The notes under the pieces: model-generated
The model's input: only the letters and a program-made list of their open reading frames with translations
Told to the model about the DNA's origin: nothing
Database searches by the model: none
In this document: positions 33,991-41,762 of the stretch, in pieces
Numbering within the stretch: the stretch's first letter is position 1
Layout: each line of letters begins with the position of its first letter
Source of the DNA: an uncultured Eubacteriales bacterium
Lineage (GTDB): Bacteria > Bacillota > Clostridia > Oscillospirales > Acutalibacteraceae
Length of the DNA: 64,000 bases
Reading direction: 5' to 3'
Assembly: GCA_934477125.1 (NCBI GenBank)
Contig: CAKSOL010000015.1
Span: 1-64,000 of the forward strand
Position numbers and translations under genes: made by a program

Positions 33991-34185
33991 CAGAAGAAAA
34001 CATTTTTGACAACCAAACATTTTTTTCGGAATCAAAAATTGCGTCATAACAAGGCTAATTACAATTATTTAATAGAACAGCCGGCAATGAAAAAACTAAT
34101 GCCCGATACAGCAGGTAAATCTGTTTTGGATTTGGACTGCGGATGCGGTCATAACTGTGTTGATTTTGTTCAGTACTTTTTTTAA
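33987..34185 (+). pseudogene. Class I SAM methyltransferase, broken and truncated
   Basis: The frame starts MTEENIFDNQTFFSESKIAS and then stops. A second frame resumes with NYLIEQPAMKKLMP and reaches SAM motif I (KSVLDLDCGCGHN), then ends within direct-repeat copy 2 (CVDFVQYFF, stop at 34183-34185). This is the N-terminus of the common MKENIYD-type SAM methyltransferases with a frameshift and loss of everything after motif I. Not functional. Confidence 0.75.
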
Positions 34186-34212
34186 CTCTTAACGCAGAAC
34201 AGCAGAATTTCG
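34156..34212 (+). repeat. Direct repeat, copy 2 (57 bp)
   Basis: Near-identical to 33445-33500 with one inserted A. It replaces the downstream part of the methyltransferase gene, so the repeat is tied to the truncation event. Confidence 0.8.
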
Positions 34213-34231
34213 GAATTTATAATTGACGAAA

Positions 34232-34255
34232 CGGCGGGGGATTTCTCCCTCGCCG
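34232..34255 (-). terminator. Terminator of the gene at 34272-34859
   Basis: CGGCGGGGGA (34232-34241) and TCCCTCGCCG (34246-34255) form a GC-rich stem. On the minus strand it is followed by TTTCGTCAATT. A short U tract only. Confidence 0.5.
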
Positions 34256-34271
34256 CCAAGAACTTAATTCT

Positions 34272-34859
34272 TTATTCTTCTAAAAAACCGATTTCATTCA
34301 TTATGTCGGATAATTTTTTCATCTGCTCATCATTAACGGAACATTTTTCAAGCGCTGCAAGAGCTTTATCCTTTAAGACTTTCTTACCAGCTAAATCATC
34401 ATACATTTTTTCATAAAATTTTAGCGCTTGTTGATTTGTTGCTTCCCTACAGCGAACAATCTCGCCAATGGCTTTTGCTTTTTCCTGACCTACAATATCG
34501 CCTGGGTCAGATTTCGGCATTAGTGCAAGCTGCTCTAACGCACTATGAATATATTCTGTGTCATTTATTATCTGTTCTGTTTTATCAAGAACATATTTGA
34601 TTGTTAATTTATCTTTAGCTTTTGTCGCGTTTGTGTTTGACATATCGTTGTCCTCCAATTTCAGATTCGGCGGACGCAGCAAGCATATTTTGTTTTCTCC
34701 TATATAATGCGCCCTGCCGCTTTTGACAAGACCTTTCGCCCTCTTAGGATAGGTCGTTTCGTATTTATTTCCTTTTTCATCTACTACTATAATGTTTTTT
34801 TCTATGGGTATCATCCCCTGTGTAAATGATGTAAAGCTGTTTTTTGTTATGGGTGCCAT
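34272..34859 (-). CDS. Hypothetical protein with clostridial KRAKGLVKSGRA N-terminal domain
   Basis: A 195-residue protein, or 180 if it starts at Met16 (34814). The N-terminal ~50 residues (IIVVDEKGNKYETTYPKRAK, then GLVKSGRAHYI) form a small domain seen at the front of many uncharacterised clostridial proteins. The rest is helical and charged, ending NDEQMKKLSDIMNEIGF. The region is more AT-rich than the neighbours. Both candidate starts lie in near-copies of the same sequence (AGGGGATG..ACCCATA), a local duplication. Function unknown. Confidence 0.65.
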   Translation of the reverse strand: MAPITKNSFTSFTQGMIPIEKNIIVVDEKGNKYETTYPKRAKGLVKSGRAHYIGENKICLLRPPNLKLEDNDMSNTNATKAKDKLTIKYVLDKTEQIINDTEYIHSALEQLALMPKSDPGDIVGQEKAKAIGEIVRCREATNQQALKFYEKMYDDLAGKKVLKDKALAALEKCSVNDEQMKKLSDIMNEIGFLEE

Positions 34860-34875
34860 CCCCTTTTACAGGTAA

Positions 34876-34904
34876 ATTATAGCATACTGTTTTATCAATT
34901 TCAA
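34876..34904 (-). promoter_or_regulatory. Promoter of the gene at 34272-34859
   Basis: On the minus strand: TTGAAA (34904-34899), 17 nt, TATAAT (34881-34876). A perfect 14-bp palindrome AGAATTTAAATTCT lies just upstream at 34916-34929. Confidence 0.7.
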
Positions 34905-34999
34905 TATTAGATATCAGAATTTAAATTCTAATATAATTTTTAAAAATTTTTGCAACATTTTGAGTTCTTTTTTAGTTTTACTATTAGAGGAGGGATTTT

Positions 35000-35470
35000 A
35001 TGGAAACGGAAAATTTTGCCGCAGCTGCGTTTAGAAAATACTCCGATACGGTGTACCGCCTTGCCTTTGCAAGATTAAAAAACAGATCAGACGCGGACGA
35101 CGTATTGCAGGAGGTTTTTCTCCGTTATTTGCGGCAGGGCAAACCGGCGGACAGCGGGGAGCATGAAAAGGCGCTGCTTATCCGGATAACTATTAACTGC
35201 ACTAAAACCTTGCTCAGCGCAAATAAGCGCGGGCGAACCGAAGAGCTTTGCGAAAACATTCCCTGCCCGGAGAACCCGGAGCATAACGCGCTTGAAGCCG
35301 CGTTAAAGCTGCCGGAAAAGTATAGGACGGTTATACATCTGTACTATTACTGCGGTTATTCGGCAGAGGAAACAGCAATGCTTTTGGGGTGCAAGCCGTC
35401 AACCGTTCGGTCCCGACTCTTTCGTGCGCGCGAAAAACTGAAAAATGAACTCAAAGGAGCTGATTTTTAA
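35000..35470 (+). CDS. ECF-type RNA polymerase sigma factor
   Basis: A 156-residue sigma-70 family protein with only regions 2 and 4: FRKYSDTVYRLAFARL and DVLQEVFLRYL (region 2), LPEKYRTVIHLYYYCGYSAE and LGCKPSTVRSRLFRAREKLK (region 4). It precedes a membrane-anchored beta-propeller protein with one-base stop/start overlap (TAATG), so that protein may act as its anti-sigma partner. Confidence 0.9.
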   Translation: METENFAAAAFRKYSDTVYRLAFARLKNRSDADDVLQEVFLRYLRQGKPADSGEHEKALLIRITINCTKTLLSANKRGRTEELCENIPCPENPEHNALEAALKLPEKYRTVIHLYYYCGYSAEETAMLLGCKPSTVRSRLFRAREKLKNELKGADF

Positions 35471-37557
35471 TGTTCAAAGACGATTATAACGCTCAGATGA
35501 ATGAGATAGCACCCGATGAAGAAAAAAAATCAGAAATACTGAAAATGCTGAACGAAAATGCTGTTCAGAAGGTTACACCGCTTGAAAAAAAGGCAAAGAT
35601 GCTTAAAACCCGCAATATCTGGCGTATGGGCTTTGCCGCCGCTGCTGCCGTTGCGGTAACTCTTTCGGTAATATTCGTTCCCGATTGGCGGCATACTCAG
35701 ACAGTCGCCCCGTCCGGGCATACTGTAACCAAAGCGGAAAGCTATGCTGAAATTTATGAAAAAATTCAGGATATAACAACGGTCAAGGCAACTGCAAAAT
35801 CCTCGGCAAGAGGCTTTATAACTTCGCTTTTCGGCGCGAAGGGCAGTAATTCGACGACTGACGGCGCTGCTGAAGATTATTATGACAGCTATGTTGATGA
35901 AGCTGCAGATGTGGGATTTACGAATGAAACTGCGTCCGAAAACACAAAAACTTCTGCCGGAGCGAGCAATTTGAACGATTCTGCGCAGAAATCCGATAAC
36001 GACGATTATTCAAAAACAAATACGCAGGTCGAGGGAGTTGAAGAGGCGGATATCGTCAGAACCGACGGACGGTATATCTACGCTCTGCGCGAGGGTATGA
36101 TATATGTAATACGTGCCGGAGCGGGTGTGCCGGAAAAGGTGTCCGTTATTGACCTTGAGTTGGGTCAGTATGCCTACTGCCACGATTTTTACCTTGCAAA
36201 CGGAAAAGTAACCGCAGTTATTCAAAAGGACGACGAATCGGCGTATAGAAAAAAAACAGCGGTCTATGATTCTGCATACAGATACGGAGCCTCCGGGGCA
36301 TCAACCGTTGCGAAATTTTATGATGTTTCCGATCCCGTAAGTCCTAAAAAAACCGGAGAAAGCTCTCAGAGCGGGGAATCGGTAAGCTCACGTATGATAG
36401 GCGACAGGCTGTACCTTATAAGCACATATTGGGTTTCCGGCAATACCGATAAGGATAAGCCCGAAACCTTTGTTCCGAGCGTTTCCTGCAGCGATAAAAC
36501 CGAACCGGTACCGGCTGATAAGGTTTGCATATATACGGCGGAAAAGTATGACCCGATATATACGGTTGTCGGAATTTATGATTCTGCGGACGGTAAAATG
36601 CTTGATTCGCAGTCATTGCTCGGCGGCAGCAGCGAGGTATATTGCAGCGAGAAATCCCTGCTGACGACTGTTACGGACTATTCAAACGCCGAGTCAAAAA
36701 CCGTTGTGTCCAGATTTTCGCTGAGCAGGGATGCTGTTAAATATGAAAATACCGCTGAAATCAACGGAGCGCTGTTAAATCAGTTTTCAATGGACGAATA
36801 TAACGGATATTTCCGCTTTGTTACAACGGTAGATAAAAATGAGGAGTCAACTGTTTCCGGCAATTCCTCAACTACCTACACGCGCGTTACAAACAGAACC
36901 GATGTTTCGCTTATTATTCTCGATAATGCGCTCCAGCCTGTTTCAAGTCTTACCGACCTTGCTGAGGGCGAGAGGGTGTATTCTGTGCGGTTTATGGGCG
37001 ATACGGCTTATTTTGTGACGTTCAGAGAAACCGATCCGCTGTTCAGCGTGGATTTATCTGACCCCAAAAAGCCGACGGTTTTGGGCAAGCTTAAAATACC
37101 CGGATTTTCAAATTATCTTTTCCCGTATGGCAGCGGCAAGCTGTTGGGCATAGGAATGGACGCTGACGAAAAAACCGGAAAGACCGATTGCCTGAAGCTT
37201 TCGATGTTCGATATTTCCGACCCTGCGAATGTTTCCGAAAACAATAAATACCTGATAAAGGATTACAGCTATTCCTCAGCGCTGTATAATCATAAGGCGA
37301 GCCTTGTAGACCCTCAGAAAAATCTGATCGGATTTACGGCTGATGGTAAAAATGACAGCGTTTATAAGCTGTTCAGATATGATAACGGCGAATTTGTGAA
37401 TATCGCAAGCCTTGAGCTTAATGGCAACGATTATACGGATGAAATAAGAGGACTCTTTATCGGCGATGTTTTCTATCTTGTTGAGGGTAAACGCGTTAAA
37501 GCATACAGCCTTGACGGATTTACATTGCTGGGTGAACTGCTTTTCGTCGAGAATTAA
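35470..37557 (+). CDS. Membrane-anchored beta-propeller domain protein, possible anti-sigma factor
   Basis: A 695-residue protein. Residues 1-50 are cytoplasmic and charged, one membrane helix lies near 53-72 (MGFAAAAAVAVTLSVIFV), and a Ser/Thr/Asp-rich extracellular linker follows to about 185. The C-terminal ~500 residues are a Beta_propel-type domain (VEGVEEADIVRTDGRYIYA and regular strands). Coupling to the ECF sigma gene suggests signal reception outside and sigma control inside. A zinc anti-sigma motif is not seen, so the anti-sigma role is inference. Confidence 0.8.
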   Translation: MFKDDYNAQMNEIAPDEEKKSEILKMLNENAVQKVTPLEKKAKMLKTRNIWRMGFAAAAAVAVTLSVIFVPDWRHTQTVAPSGHTVTKAESYAEIYEKIQDITTVKATAKSSARGFITSLFGAKGSNSTTDGAAEDYYDSYVDEAADVGFTNETASENTKTSAGASNLNDSAQKSDNDDYSKTNTQVEGVEEADIVRTDGRYIYALREGMIYVIRAGAGVPEKVSVIDLELGQYAYCHDFYLANGKVTAVIQKDDESAYRKKTAVYDSAYRYGASGASTVAKFYDVSDPVSPKKTGESSQSGESVSSRMIGDRLYLISTYWVSGNTDKDKPETFVPSVSCSDKTEPVPADKVCIYTAEKYDPIYTVVGIYDSADGKMLDSQSLLGGSSEVYCSEKSLLTTVTDYSNAESKTVVSRFSLSRDAVKYENTAEINGALLNQFSMDEYNGYFRFVTTVDKNEESTVSGNSSTTYTRVTNRTDVSLIILDNALQPVSSLTDLAEGERVYSVRFMGDTAYFVTFRETDPLFSVDLSDPKKPTVLGKLKIPGFSNYLFPYGSGKLLGIGMDADEKTGKTDCLKLSMFDISDPANVSENNKYLIKDYSYSSALYNHKASLVDPQKNLIGFTADGKNDSVYKLFRYDNGEFVNIASLELNGNDYTDEIRGLFIGDVFYLVEGKRVKAYSLDGFTLLGELLFVEN

Positions 37558-37566
37558 GTAAATTAA

Positions 37567-37612
37567 AAGACTTCGGACAAAAAGAAAAAATTCTTTTGTC
37601 CGAAGTCTTCTT
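37567..37612 (+). terminator. Terminator of the beta-propeller gene
   Basis: AAGACTTCGGACAAAAAGAA (37567-37586) pairs with TTCTTTTGTCCGAAGTCTT (37591-37609), followed by CTTG. Long stem, working for plus-strand transcription, close to the convergent rplA terminator. Confidence 0.8.
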
Positions 37613-37624
37613 GCATAATATGGG

Positions 37625-37660
37625 CAAAAAAATACGCCGCTGATTAACAACAGCGGCGTA
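37625..37660 (-). terminator. Terminator of the rpmG-rplA operon
   Basis: On the minus strand TACGCCGCTG (37660-37651) pairs with CAGCGGCGTA (37642-37633), followed by TTTTTTT. Good intrinsic terminator 12 nt after the rplA stop. Confidence 0.88.
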
Positions 37661-37671
37661 TAATGATTTAA

Positions 37672-38367
37672 TTAAGCACCGAACTTGGCAACATTGAGCT
37701 TAATTCCGGGACCCATCGTTGTAGCGATGGTGCAGGATTTAATATACTGACCCTTTGTTGCGGCAGGCTTTGCCTTAACAATGGCGCCCATAAGAGCGTC
37801 AAAGTTTTCCTGAAGCTTTTCAGCTCCGAAAGAAACCTTGCCGATGGGGCAGTGAATAATGTTGGTCTTATCAAGACGGTATTCAATCTTACCGGCCTTT
37901 GCCTCGGTAACAGCCTTGGCAACATCCGGAGTAACCGTTCCGGCCTTCGGTGTAGGCATAAGTCCGCGTGGACCGAGAACCTTACCGAGACGACCGACAA
38001 CGCCCATCATATCGGGCGAAGCGATAACAACATCAAAATCCATCCAGTTTTCATTCTGGATTTTTGCAACCAGCTCTTCAGCGCCGACATAATCGGAGCC
38101 TGCTGCCGTTGCAGCGTCAGCCTTGTCGCCCTTTGCAAAAACAAGGGTACGTACAGTCTTACCTGTACCGTTCGGAAGAACAACGGCTCCGCGAACCTGC
38201 TGATCTGCGTGACGGGAATCAACGCCCAAACGAACGTGAATCTCTACTGTTTCATCAAATTTGGCTGTACCTGTTTTAACTGCAACAGCAACAGCCTCGT
38301 TGACATCGTAAAACTTACCGGCTTCGATAAGCTTTGCGCTGTCGTTATACTTTTTACCGTGTTTCAT
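37672..38367 (-). CDS. rplA: 50S ribosomal protein L1
   Basis: A 231-residue L1 protein: MKHGKKYNDSAKLI, VEIHVRLGVDSRHADQQVRG, DMMGVVGRLGKVLGPRGLMP, TVTPDV. Binds the L1 stalk and represses its own operon by binding leader RNA. GGGAGG precedes the ATG. It ends the operon here; rplJ and rplL are not downstream. Confidence 0.97.
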   Translation of the reverse strand: MKHGKKYNDSAKLIEAGKFYDVNEAVAVAVKTGTAKFDETVEIHVRLGVDSRHADQQVRGAVVLPNGTGKTVRTLVFAKGDKADAATAAGSDYVGAEELVAKIQNENWMDFDVVIASPDMMGVVGRLGKVLGPRGLMPTPKAGTVTPDVAKAVTEAKAGKIEYRLDKTNIIHCPIGKVSFGAEKLQENFDALMGAIVKAKPAATKGQYIKSCTIATTMGPGIKLNVAKFGA

Positions 38368-38420
38368 GGTTTACCTCCCAATAAGTGGTTAAATCGGAAA
38401 TTTCCTCCCACGAGAGAGAA

Positions 38421-38846
38421 TCAATCGACTACTTCAACGCCCATACTGCGCGCAGTACCGGCGATCATGCTCATTGCAGCCTCAATGCTTGCAGCGTTGA
38501 GATCCGGCATTTTTGTTTCGGCGATTTTCTTTACCTGCTCCTTCGTGATCTTGGCGACTTTTGTTTTATTCGGGGTTCCCGAAGCAGTTTCAATGCCGCA
38601 AGCCTTTTTGATAAGAACAGCGGCGGGCGGAGTCTTTGTTATAAAGCTGAACGAGCGATCCGCATAAACGGTGATAACAACCGGGATTATAAGACCGACG
38701 TCATTCTTTGTGCGCTCATTGAACTCCTTTGTAAACTGCATAATGTTTACGCCGTGCTGTCCGAGTGCAGGACCTACCGGGGGGGCAGGTGTTGCCTTAC
38801 CCGCCGGAATTTGTAACTTAATGTAGCCTGTAATTTTCTGAGCCAT
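38421..38846 (-). CDS. rplK: 50S ribosomal protein L11
   Basis: A 141-residue L11: KLQIPAGKATPAPPVGPALG and GVNIMQFTKEFN, and the C-terminal SMGVEVVD end. GGAGG precedes the ATG. Confidence 0.97.
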   Translation of the reverse strand: MAQKITGYIKLQIPAGKATPAPPVGPALGQHGVNIMQFTKEFNERTKNDVGLIIPVVITVYADRSFSFITKTPPAAVLIKKACGIETASGTPNKTKVAKITKEQVKKIAETKMPDLNAASIEAAMSMIAGTARSMGVEVVD

Positions 38847-39008
38847 TCATTAGCACCTCCATTATTCGTGGTAACCGGTTGGGGAGTTATCTCTCCAACC
38901 GTGGCGGAGCGGTCATATTCCGTTCCTCCCACCTTGGCGGCTTCTCAGCTTTCGCCCGGCTGCCGCCGCAGCCGTTTAACAGCATTTCTGCAAATTAAAC
39001 AAATAAAT
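38847..39008 (-). promoter_or_regulatory. Structured leader between nusG and rplK
   Basis: On the minus strand this 162-nt gap holds at least two hairpins: GGTTGG/CCAACC around GAG/CTC (about 38876-38899), and a GGCGGC...GCCGCC stem (about 38935-38970). L1 autoregulation usually acts through a leader structure before rplK; the assignment here is by position. Confidence 0.45.
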
Positions 39009-39563
39009 TCAATCGGCAAGCGATACCTGGTCAAGCTCAAGCTCAACGGGGGTTTCCTTACCAAATGCCGAAAGAAGAATGCAAACCATATTGTTTGCGG
39101 TATCTATTGTACGAACAGTTCCGCTGTATCCCTTTAAAGGACCGCTTATAATCGTTACCTGATCGCCTTCGGCATATCCGACCTCGACGCTGTGCTTTTC
39201 TGCGTCATCAGCGCCGGCGATTCCTTCAACTCCGAGCGCCGCCACCTCCGCGTCGGTAAGCGGAACGGGCTTTGATGCGGGACCGACAAAGCCGGTGCAG
39301 CCGCGTATATTACGGACGACATACCAGCTGTCGTCTGTAACTATCATTTTGATAAGAACATATCCGGGGAAAATTTTGCGTTCGACCTCGCGCTTAACAT
39401 CGTCCTTGATTTCAGTAACCGTTTCCGTAGGAATTTTGATATCGCATATCAAATCCTGCATACCGCGGCTCTCAACCATTGTGGCGAGATCGCTTGCAAC
39501 CTTGTTTTCGTAACCGGAATAGGTATGAACGACATACCATTTTGCTTCGTTTTTGTCAGCCAT
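39009..39563 (-). CDS. nusG: Transcription termination/antitermination factor NusG
   Basis: A 184-residue protein: NGN domain with WYVVHTYSGYENKV and RKIFPGYVLIKM, then a KOW domain with VGYAEGDQVTIISGPLKGYSGTV. GGAGGGTG precedes the ATG. Standard neighbour of secE. Confidence 0.95.
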   Translation of the reverse strand: MADKNEAKWYVVHTYSGYENKVASDLATMVESRGMQDLICDIKIPTETVTEIKDDVKREVERKIFPGYVLIKMIVTDDSWYVVRNIRGCTGFVGPASKPVPLTDAEVAALGVEGIAGADDAEKHSVEVGYAEGDQVTIISGPLKGYSGTVRTIDTANNMVCILLSAFGKETPVELELDQVSLAD

Positions 39564-39587
39564 ACTCTACACCCTCCGAAATTATGA

Positions 39588-40274
39588 TTACTTCAGAATA
39601 AGTTCGAGCAGCTTGCCGAGACCGAAGTCAAACAGCCAGATAACAACGCCGATAAGAATACACATAATCAAAACGATGACGGTATTTTTAACAACATCGC
39701 GCGGACCCGGCCAGACAATCTTTTTTACCTCGCTCTTATAATCGCGGAAGAAACGCACAATACGCTTGGGTATGGTGAGCTTCGCTCCCTTTGACTCCGC
39801 AACCTCTATTGCATCGTCGATAAGGAGATATGCAACGGCAAACGCCGTGAATACAAAAAGCGCGATAGCGGCAAGAAGCACAAATACCGTATAGTCGATG
39901 CTTGTAACATCCGGCAGGGGACGCTTATCAACGAAATAAGCAGGATTGCTTAAAGCGATAACAAGCATATAAACGGCGTCTATGATTCCTATGCCCGGTG
40001 CGAAATAGCGAAGCTTTTTCGATTTAAACGACAATACGCTGAAAACCAGCGAAATTGCGGTTAAAAGCAGGCAAAACAGAATATCCGAAGACTTAGCCAT
40101 GGCATATTCCGTACCGTCTACCTTTACTTTGCCGCCGAAAGCAAGCTGAGCGCCGACGAGCTTGACCTCGTTTCCTCCGCTTACAATGGTTGCAAACTGC
40201 ATAAAGAACAGTACGAGTGCGCCGAGACCGAATACGATTGCAAGAACCTGACAAATGCGATTGACAGTTTTCAT
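39588..40274 (-). CDS. secE: SecE preprotein translocase subunit with N-terminal membrane extension
   Basis: A 228-residue protein. Residues ~168-228 are a normal SecE (FFRDYKSEVKKIVWPGPRDV and one membrane helix). The first ~165 residues form an extra domain with about four membrane helices (near 8-28, 62-82, 92-110, 128-152). Usual bacterial SecE is 55-75 residues, or three helices in enterobacteria. The frame is continuous, and AGGAGG precedes the ATG at 40274. The extension may be a lineage-specific membrane module. Confidence 0.85.
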   Translation of the reverse strand: MKTVNRICQVLAIVFGLGALVLFFMQFATIVSGGNEVKLVGAQLAFGGKVKVDGTEYAMAKSSDILFCLLLTAISLVFSVLSFKSKKLRYFAPGIGIIDAVYMLVIALSNPAYFVDKRPLPDVTSIDYTVFVLLAAIALFVFTAFAVAYLLIDDAIEVAESKGAKLTIPKRIVRFFRDYKSEVKKIVWPGPRDVVKNTVIVLIMCILIGVVIWLFDFGLGKLLELILK

Positions 40275-40286
40275 TCGTGCGTCCTC

Positions 40287-40436
40287 CTACTTCGTTTCCT
40301 TATGAACGGTGTGCTTCCGGCAGAAACGGCAATACTTATTCATTTCCAGTCTGTCCGGATCGTTCTTCTTGTTTTTGGTTGTGTTGTAGTTGCGTTGCTT
40401 GCACTCGCTGCAAGCCAAAGTGATTTTAACTCTCAT
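40287..40436 (-). CDS. rpmG: 50S ribosomal protein L33 (zinc-binding form)
   Basis: A 49-residue L33: MRVKITLACSECKQRNY, KNDPDRLEMNKYCRFCRKHT. Two CxxC pairs (CSEC, CRFC) make it the zinc-binding C+ type. Its stop codon overlaps the ribosome site of secE. A short gene missed by length cut-offs. Confidence 0.93.
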   Translation of the reverse strand: MRVKITLACSECKQRNYNTTKNKKNDPDRLEMNKYCRFCRKHTVHKETK

Positions 40437-40686
40437 AACGGCACCTCCCGCTTTACGGAAATATTTTTTGCTTTTACTTCGCGCTGCGCGGTGCTAAACC
40501 GCGCCGACCGTAAAAGTAAACGCCTCCCTCGACGGCTATGCCTTGCCGCTCCGGAAATCCGGAAAGCACACAGCGGAAAGCAAAGCGCGGTGAACAGGTC
40601 TGATTTCCCGGCGCTGTGACAGCAGCAGAGGAACTTTTGCATTTTCGGAAAAACTCCAAAAAAAAAGACCTTTCAGAGGTAATACG
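40437..40686 (-). promoter_or_regulatory. Long structured 5' leader of the rpmG operon
   Basis: About 240 nt between the promoter and rpmG without a credible gene. On the minus strand it folds strongly near the start codon: CTTTTAC/GTAAAAG enclosing GCGCGGT/ACCGCGC (about 40470-40520). It contains the 18-mer AAGCAAAGCGCGGTGAAC (40578-40595) that recurs at 51148-51165. Role unknown. Confidence 0.45.
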
Positions 40687-40715
40687 ATTATACCACATAC
40701 CGGCTGAAAGGTCAA
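40687..40715 (-). promoter_or_regulatory. Promoter of rpmG-secE-nusG-rplK-rplA
   Basis: On the minus strand: TTGACC (40715-40710), 17 nt, TATAAT (40692-40687) with an extended -10 TGTGG. Confidence 0.8.
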
Positions 40716-40757
40716 GCATTTTTTAACAATTATCTGTTATATTTGCAGGTTTGGGAA

Positions 40758-40796
40758 AATAATAACCGAAAAGCGATGTGAATTGCTGTTTTTCGG
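40758..40796 (-). terminator. Terminator after the phosphoribosyltransferase gene
   Basis: On the minus strand CCGAAAA...GC (40796-40785) pairs with GCTTTTCGG (40774-40766) and is followed by TTATTATTTTCC. Ends the alaS operon. Confidence 0.6.
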
Positions 40797-40820
40797 AAGT
40801 TTTGTCCGCAGCTTTCGCAG

Positions 40821-41360
40821 TTATTTAATGAATAACGGCAGACGCTCAAGGAAAATTATGTCATCACGCTCTGCGGCGTCGCCCTCCGCGAGGAATGCGC
40901 AGGCAGCAACCTCTTTTCCGCCTGCTTCGCTTACAAGCTCACGGACCGCTGAAAGGGATTCGCCTGTGCTGATAACATCATCGACAATAAGCACTTTTTT
41001 GCCGGCTATCAGCTTTGTTTCCGATTCTCCGAGGAACAGATGCTGCTCCTTTTGGGTGGTTATGGAGGTTACGCTGACATCCAGCGGATTTCTCATATAG
41101 ACCTTCAGACCCTTTCTCGCTACGATATAGGGCTTTCCGGTCTGACGTGACATTTCATACGCAATCGGAATTGATTTTGCCTCCGGCGTTATGATAACGT
41201 CGAAATCGGGGAGCCGCTTTCTCAGCTCGGTGCAGCCGGCAACGGTAAGCTCAACGTCGCCGAAGATAATAAAAGCCGCAATGCTCAGATGGTCGTTTAC
41301 CGGGAAAAGCTCAAGATTACGCTCCAGACCGGCAATTTTCATAGTATAATACTCTGACAT
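40821..41360 (-). CDS. Phosphoribosyltransferase-family protein (Apt-like)
   Basis: A 179-residue type I PRTase fold with the PRPP-binding motif VLIVDDVISTGES near residues 122-134 and an upstream VIITPEAKSIPIAYEMSR. It is closest in shape to adenine/xanthine phosphoribosyltransferases, but the specificity cannot be read. It follows the HIT gene on the minus strand. Confidence 0.82.
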   Translation of the reverse strand: MSEYYTMKIAGLERNLELFPVNDHLSIAAFIIFGDVELTVAGCTELRKRLPDFDVIITPEAKSIPIAYEMSRQTGKPYIVARKGLKVYMRNPLDVSVTSITTQKEQHLFLGESETKLIAGKKVLIVDDVISTGESLSAVRELVSEAGGKEVAACAFLAEGDAAERDDIIFLERLPLFIK

Positions 41361-41408
41361 ATTTAATATCTCCGTTTCATAATTAAAAGGTATCGGATTG
41401 AGCCGCCG

Positions 41409-41750
41409 TTATCCCGGAGGCCAGCCGAGGTTGCGACCGCCGAGCATATGGAAATGCAGGTGACCGACGGTCTGACCGCCCTGCTCGCCGCTGTTTGTAA
41501 CAATTCTGAAGCCGAGACTCAGATTTTCCTGTTTTGCGATTTTTGCAGCCGCCTCAAAAATTTTAGCCGCAAGAAAGCTGTTTTCCGGGGTTATATCCGC
41601 CGCAGAGCAAATGTGAGTCTTAGGAACTATTACCGCGTGAAACGGCGCCTGCGGGTCGATATCCGCAAAGGCGTAAACCGAGTCATCCTCATAAATTTTC
41701 TTCGACGGAATTTCTCCGGCGATTATTTTGCAGAATAAACAGTCGTTCAT
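41409..41750 (-). CDS. HIT-family purine nucleotide hydrolase (HinT)
   Basis: A 113-residue protein with CLFCKIIAGEIPSKKIYEDD at the start and the histidine triad H-L-H-F-H near residues 98-102. HinT proteins hydrolyse adenosine phosphoramidates and aminoacyl adenylates, which fits the position 12 nt downstream of alaS. Confidence 0.92.
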   Translation of the reverse strand: MNDCLFCKIIAGEIPSKKIYEDDSVYAFADIDPQAPFHAVIVPKTHICSAADITPENSFLAAKIFEAAAKIAKQENLSLGFRIVTNSGEQGGQTVGHLHFHMLGGRNLGWPPG

Positions 41751-41762
41751 ATTCTCCTCCGT

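Noticed and set aside
38847..39008. Small gene between nusG and rplK
   Set aside because: The plus-strand frame there is antisense to structured leader RNA and has no ribosome site; interpreted as a leader.
40433..40719. Two overlapping minus-strand ORFs (69 and 81 codons) in the rpmG leader
   Set aside because: No ribosome sites, odd composition, and they lie on a strongly folded leader between promoter and rpmG; treated as non-coding.
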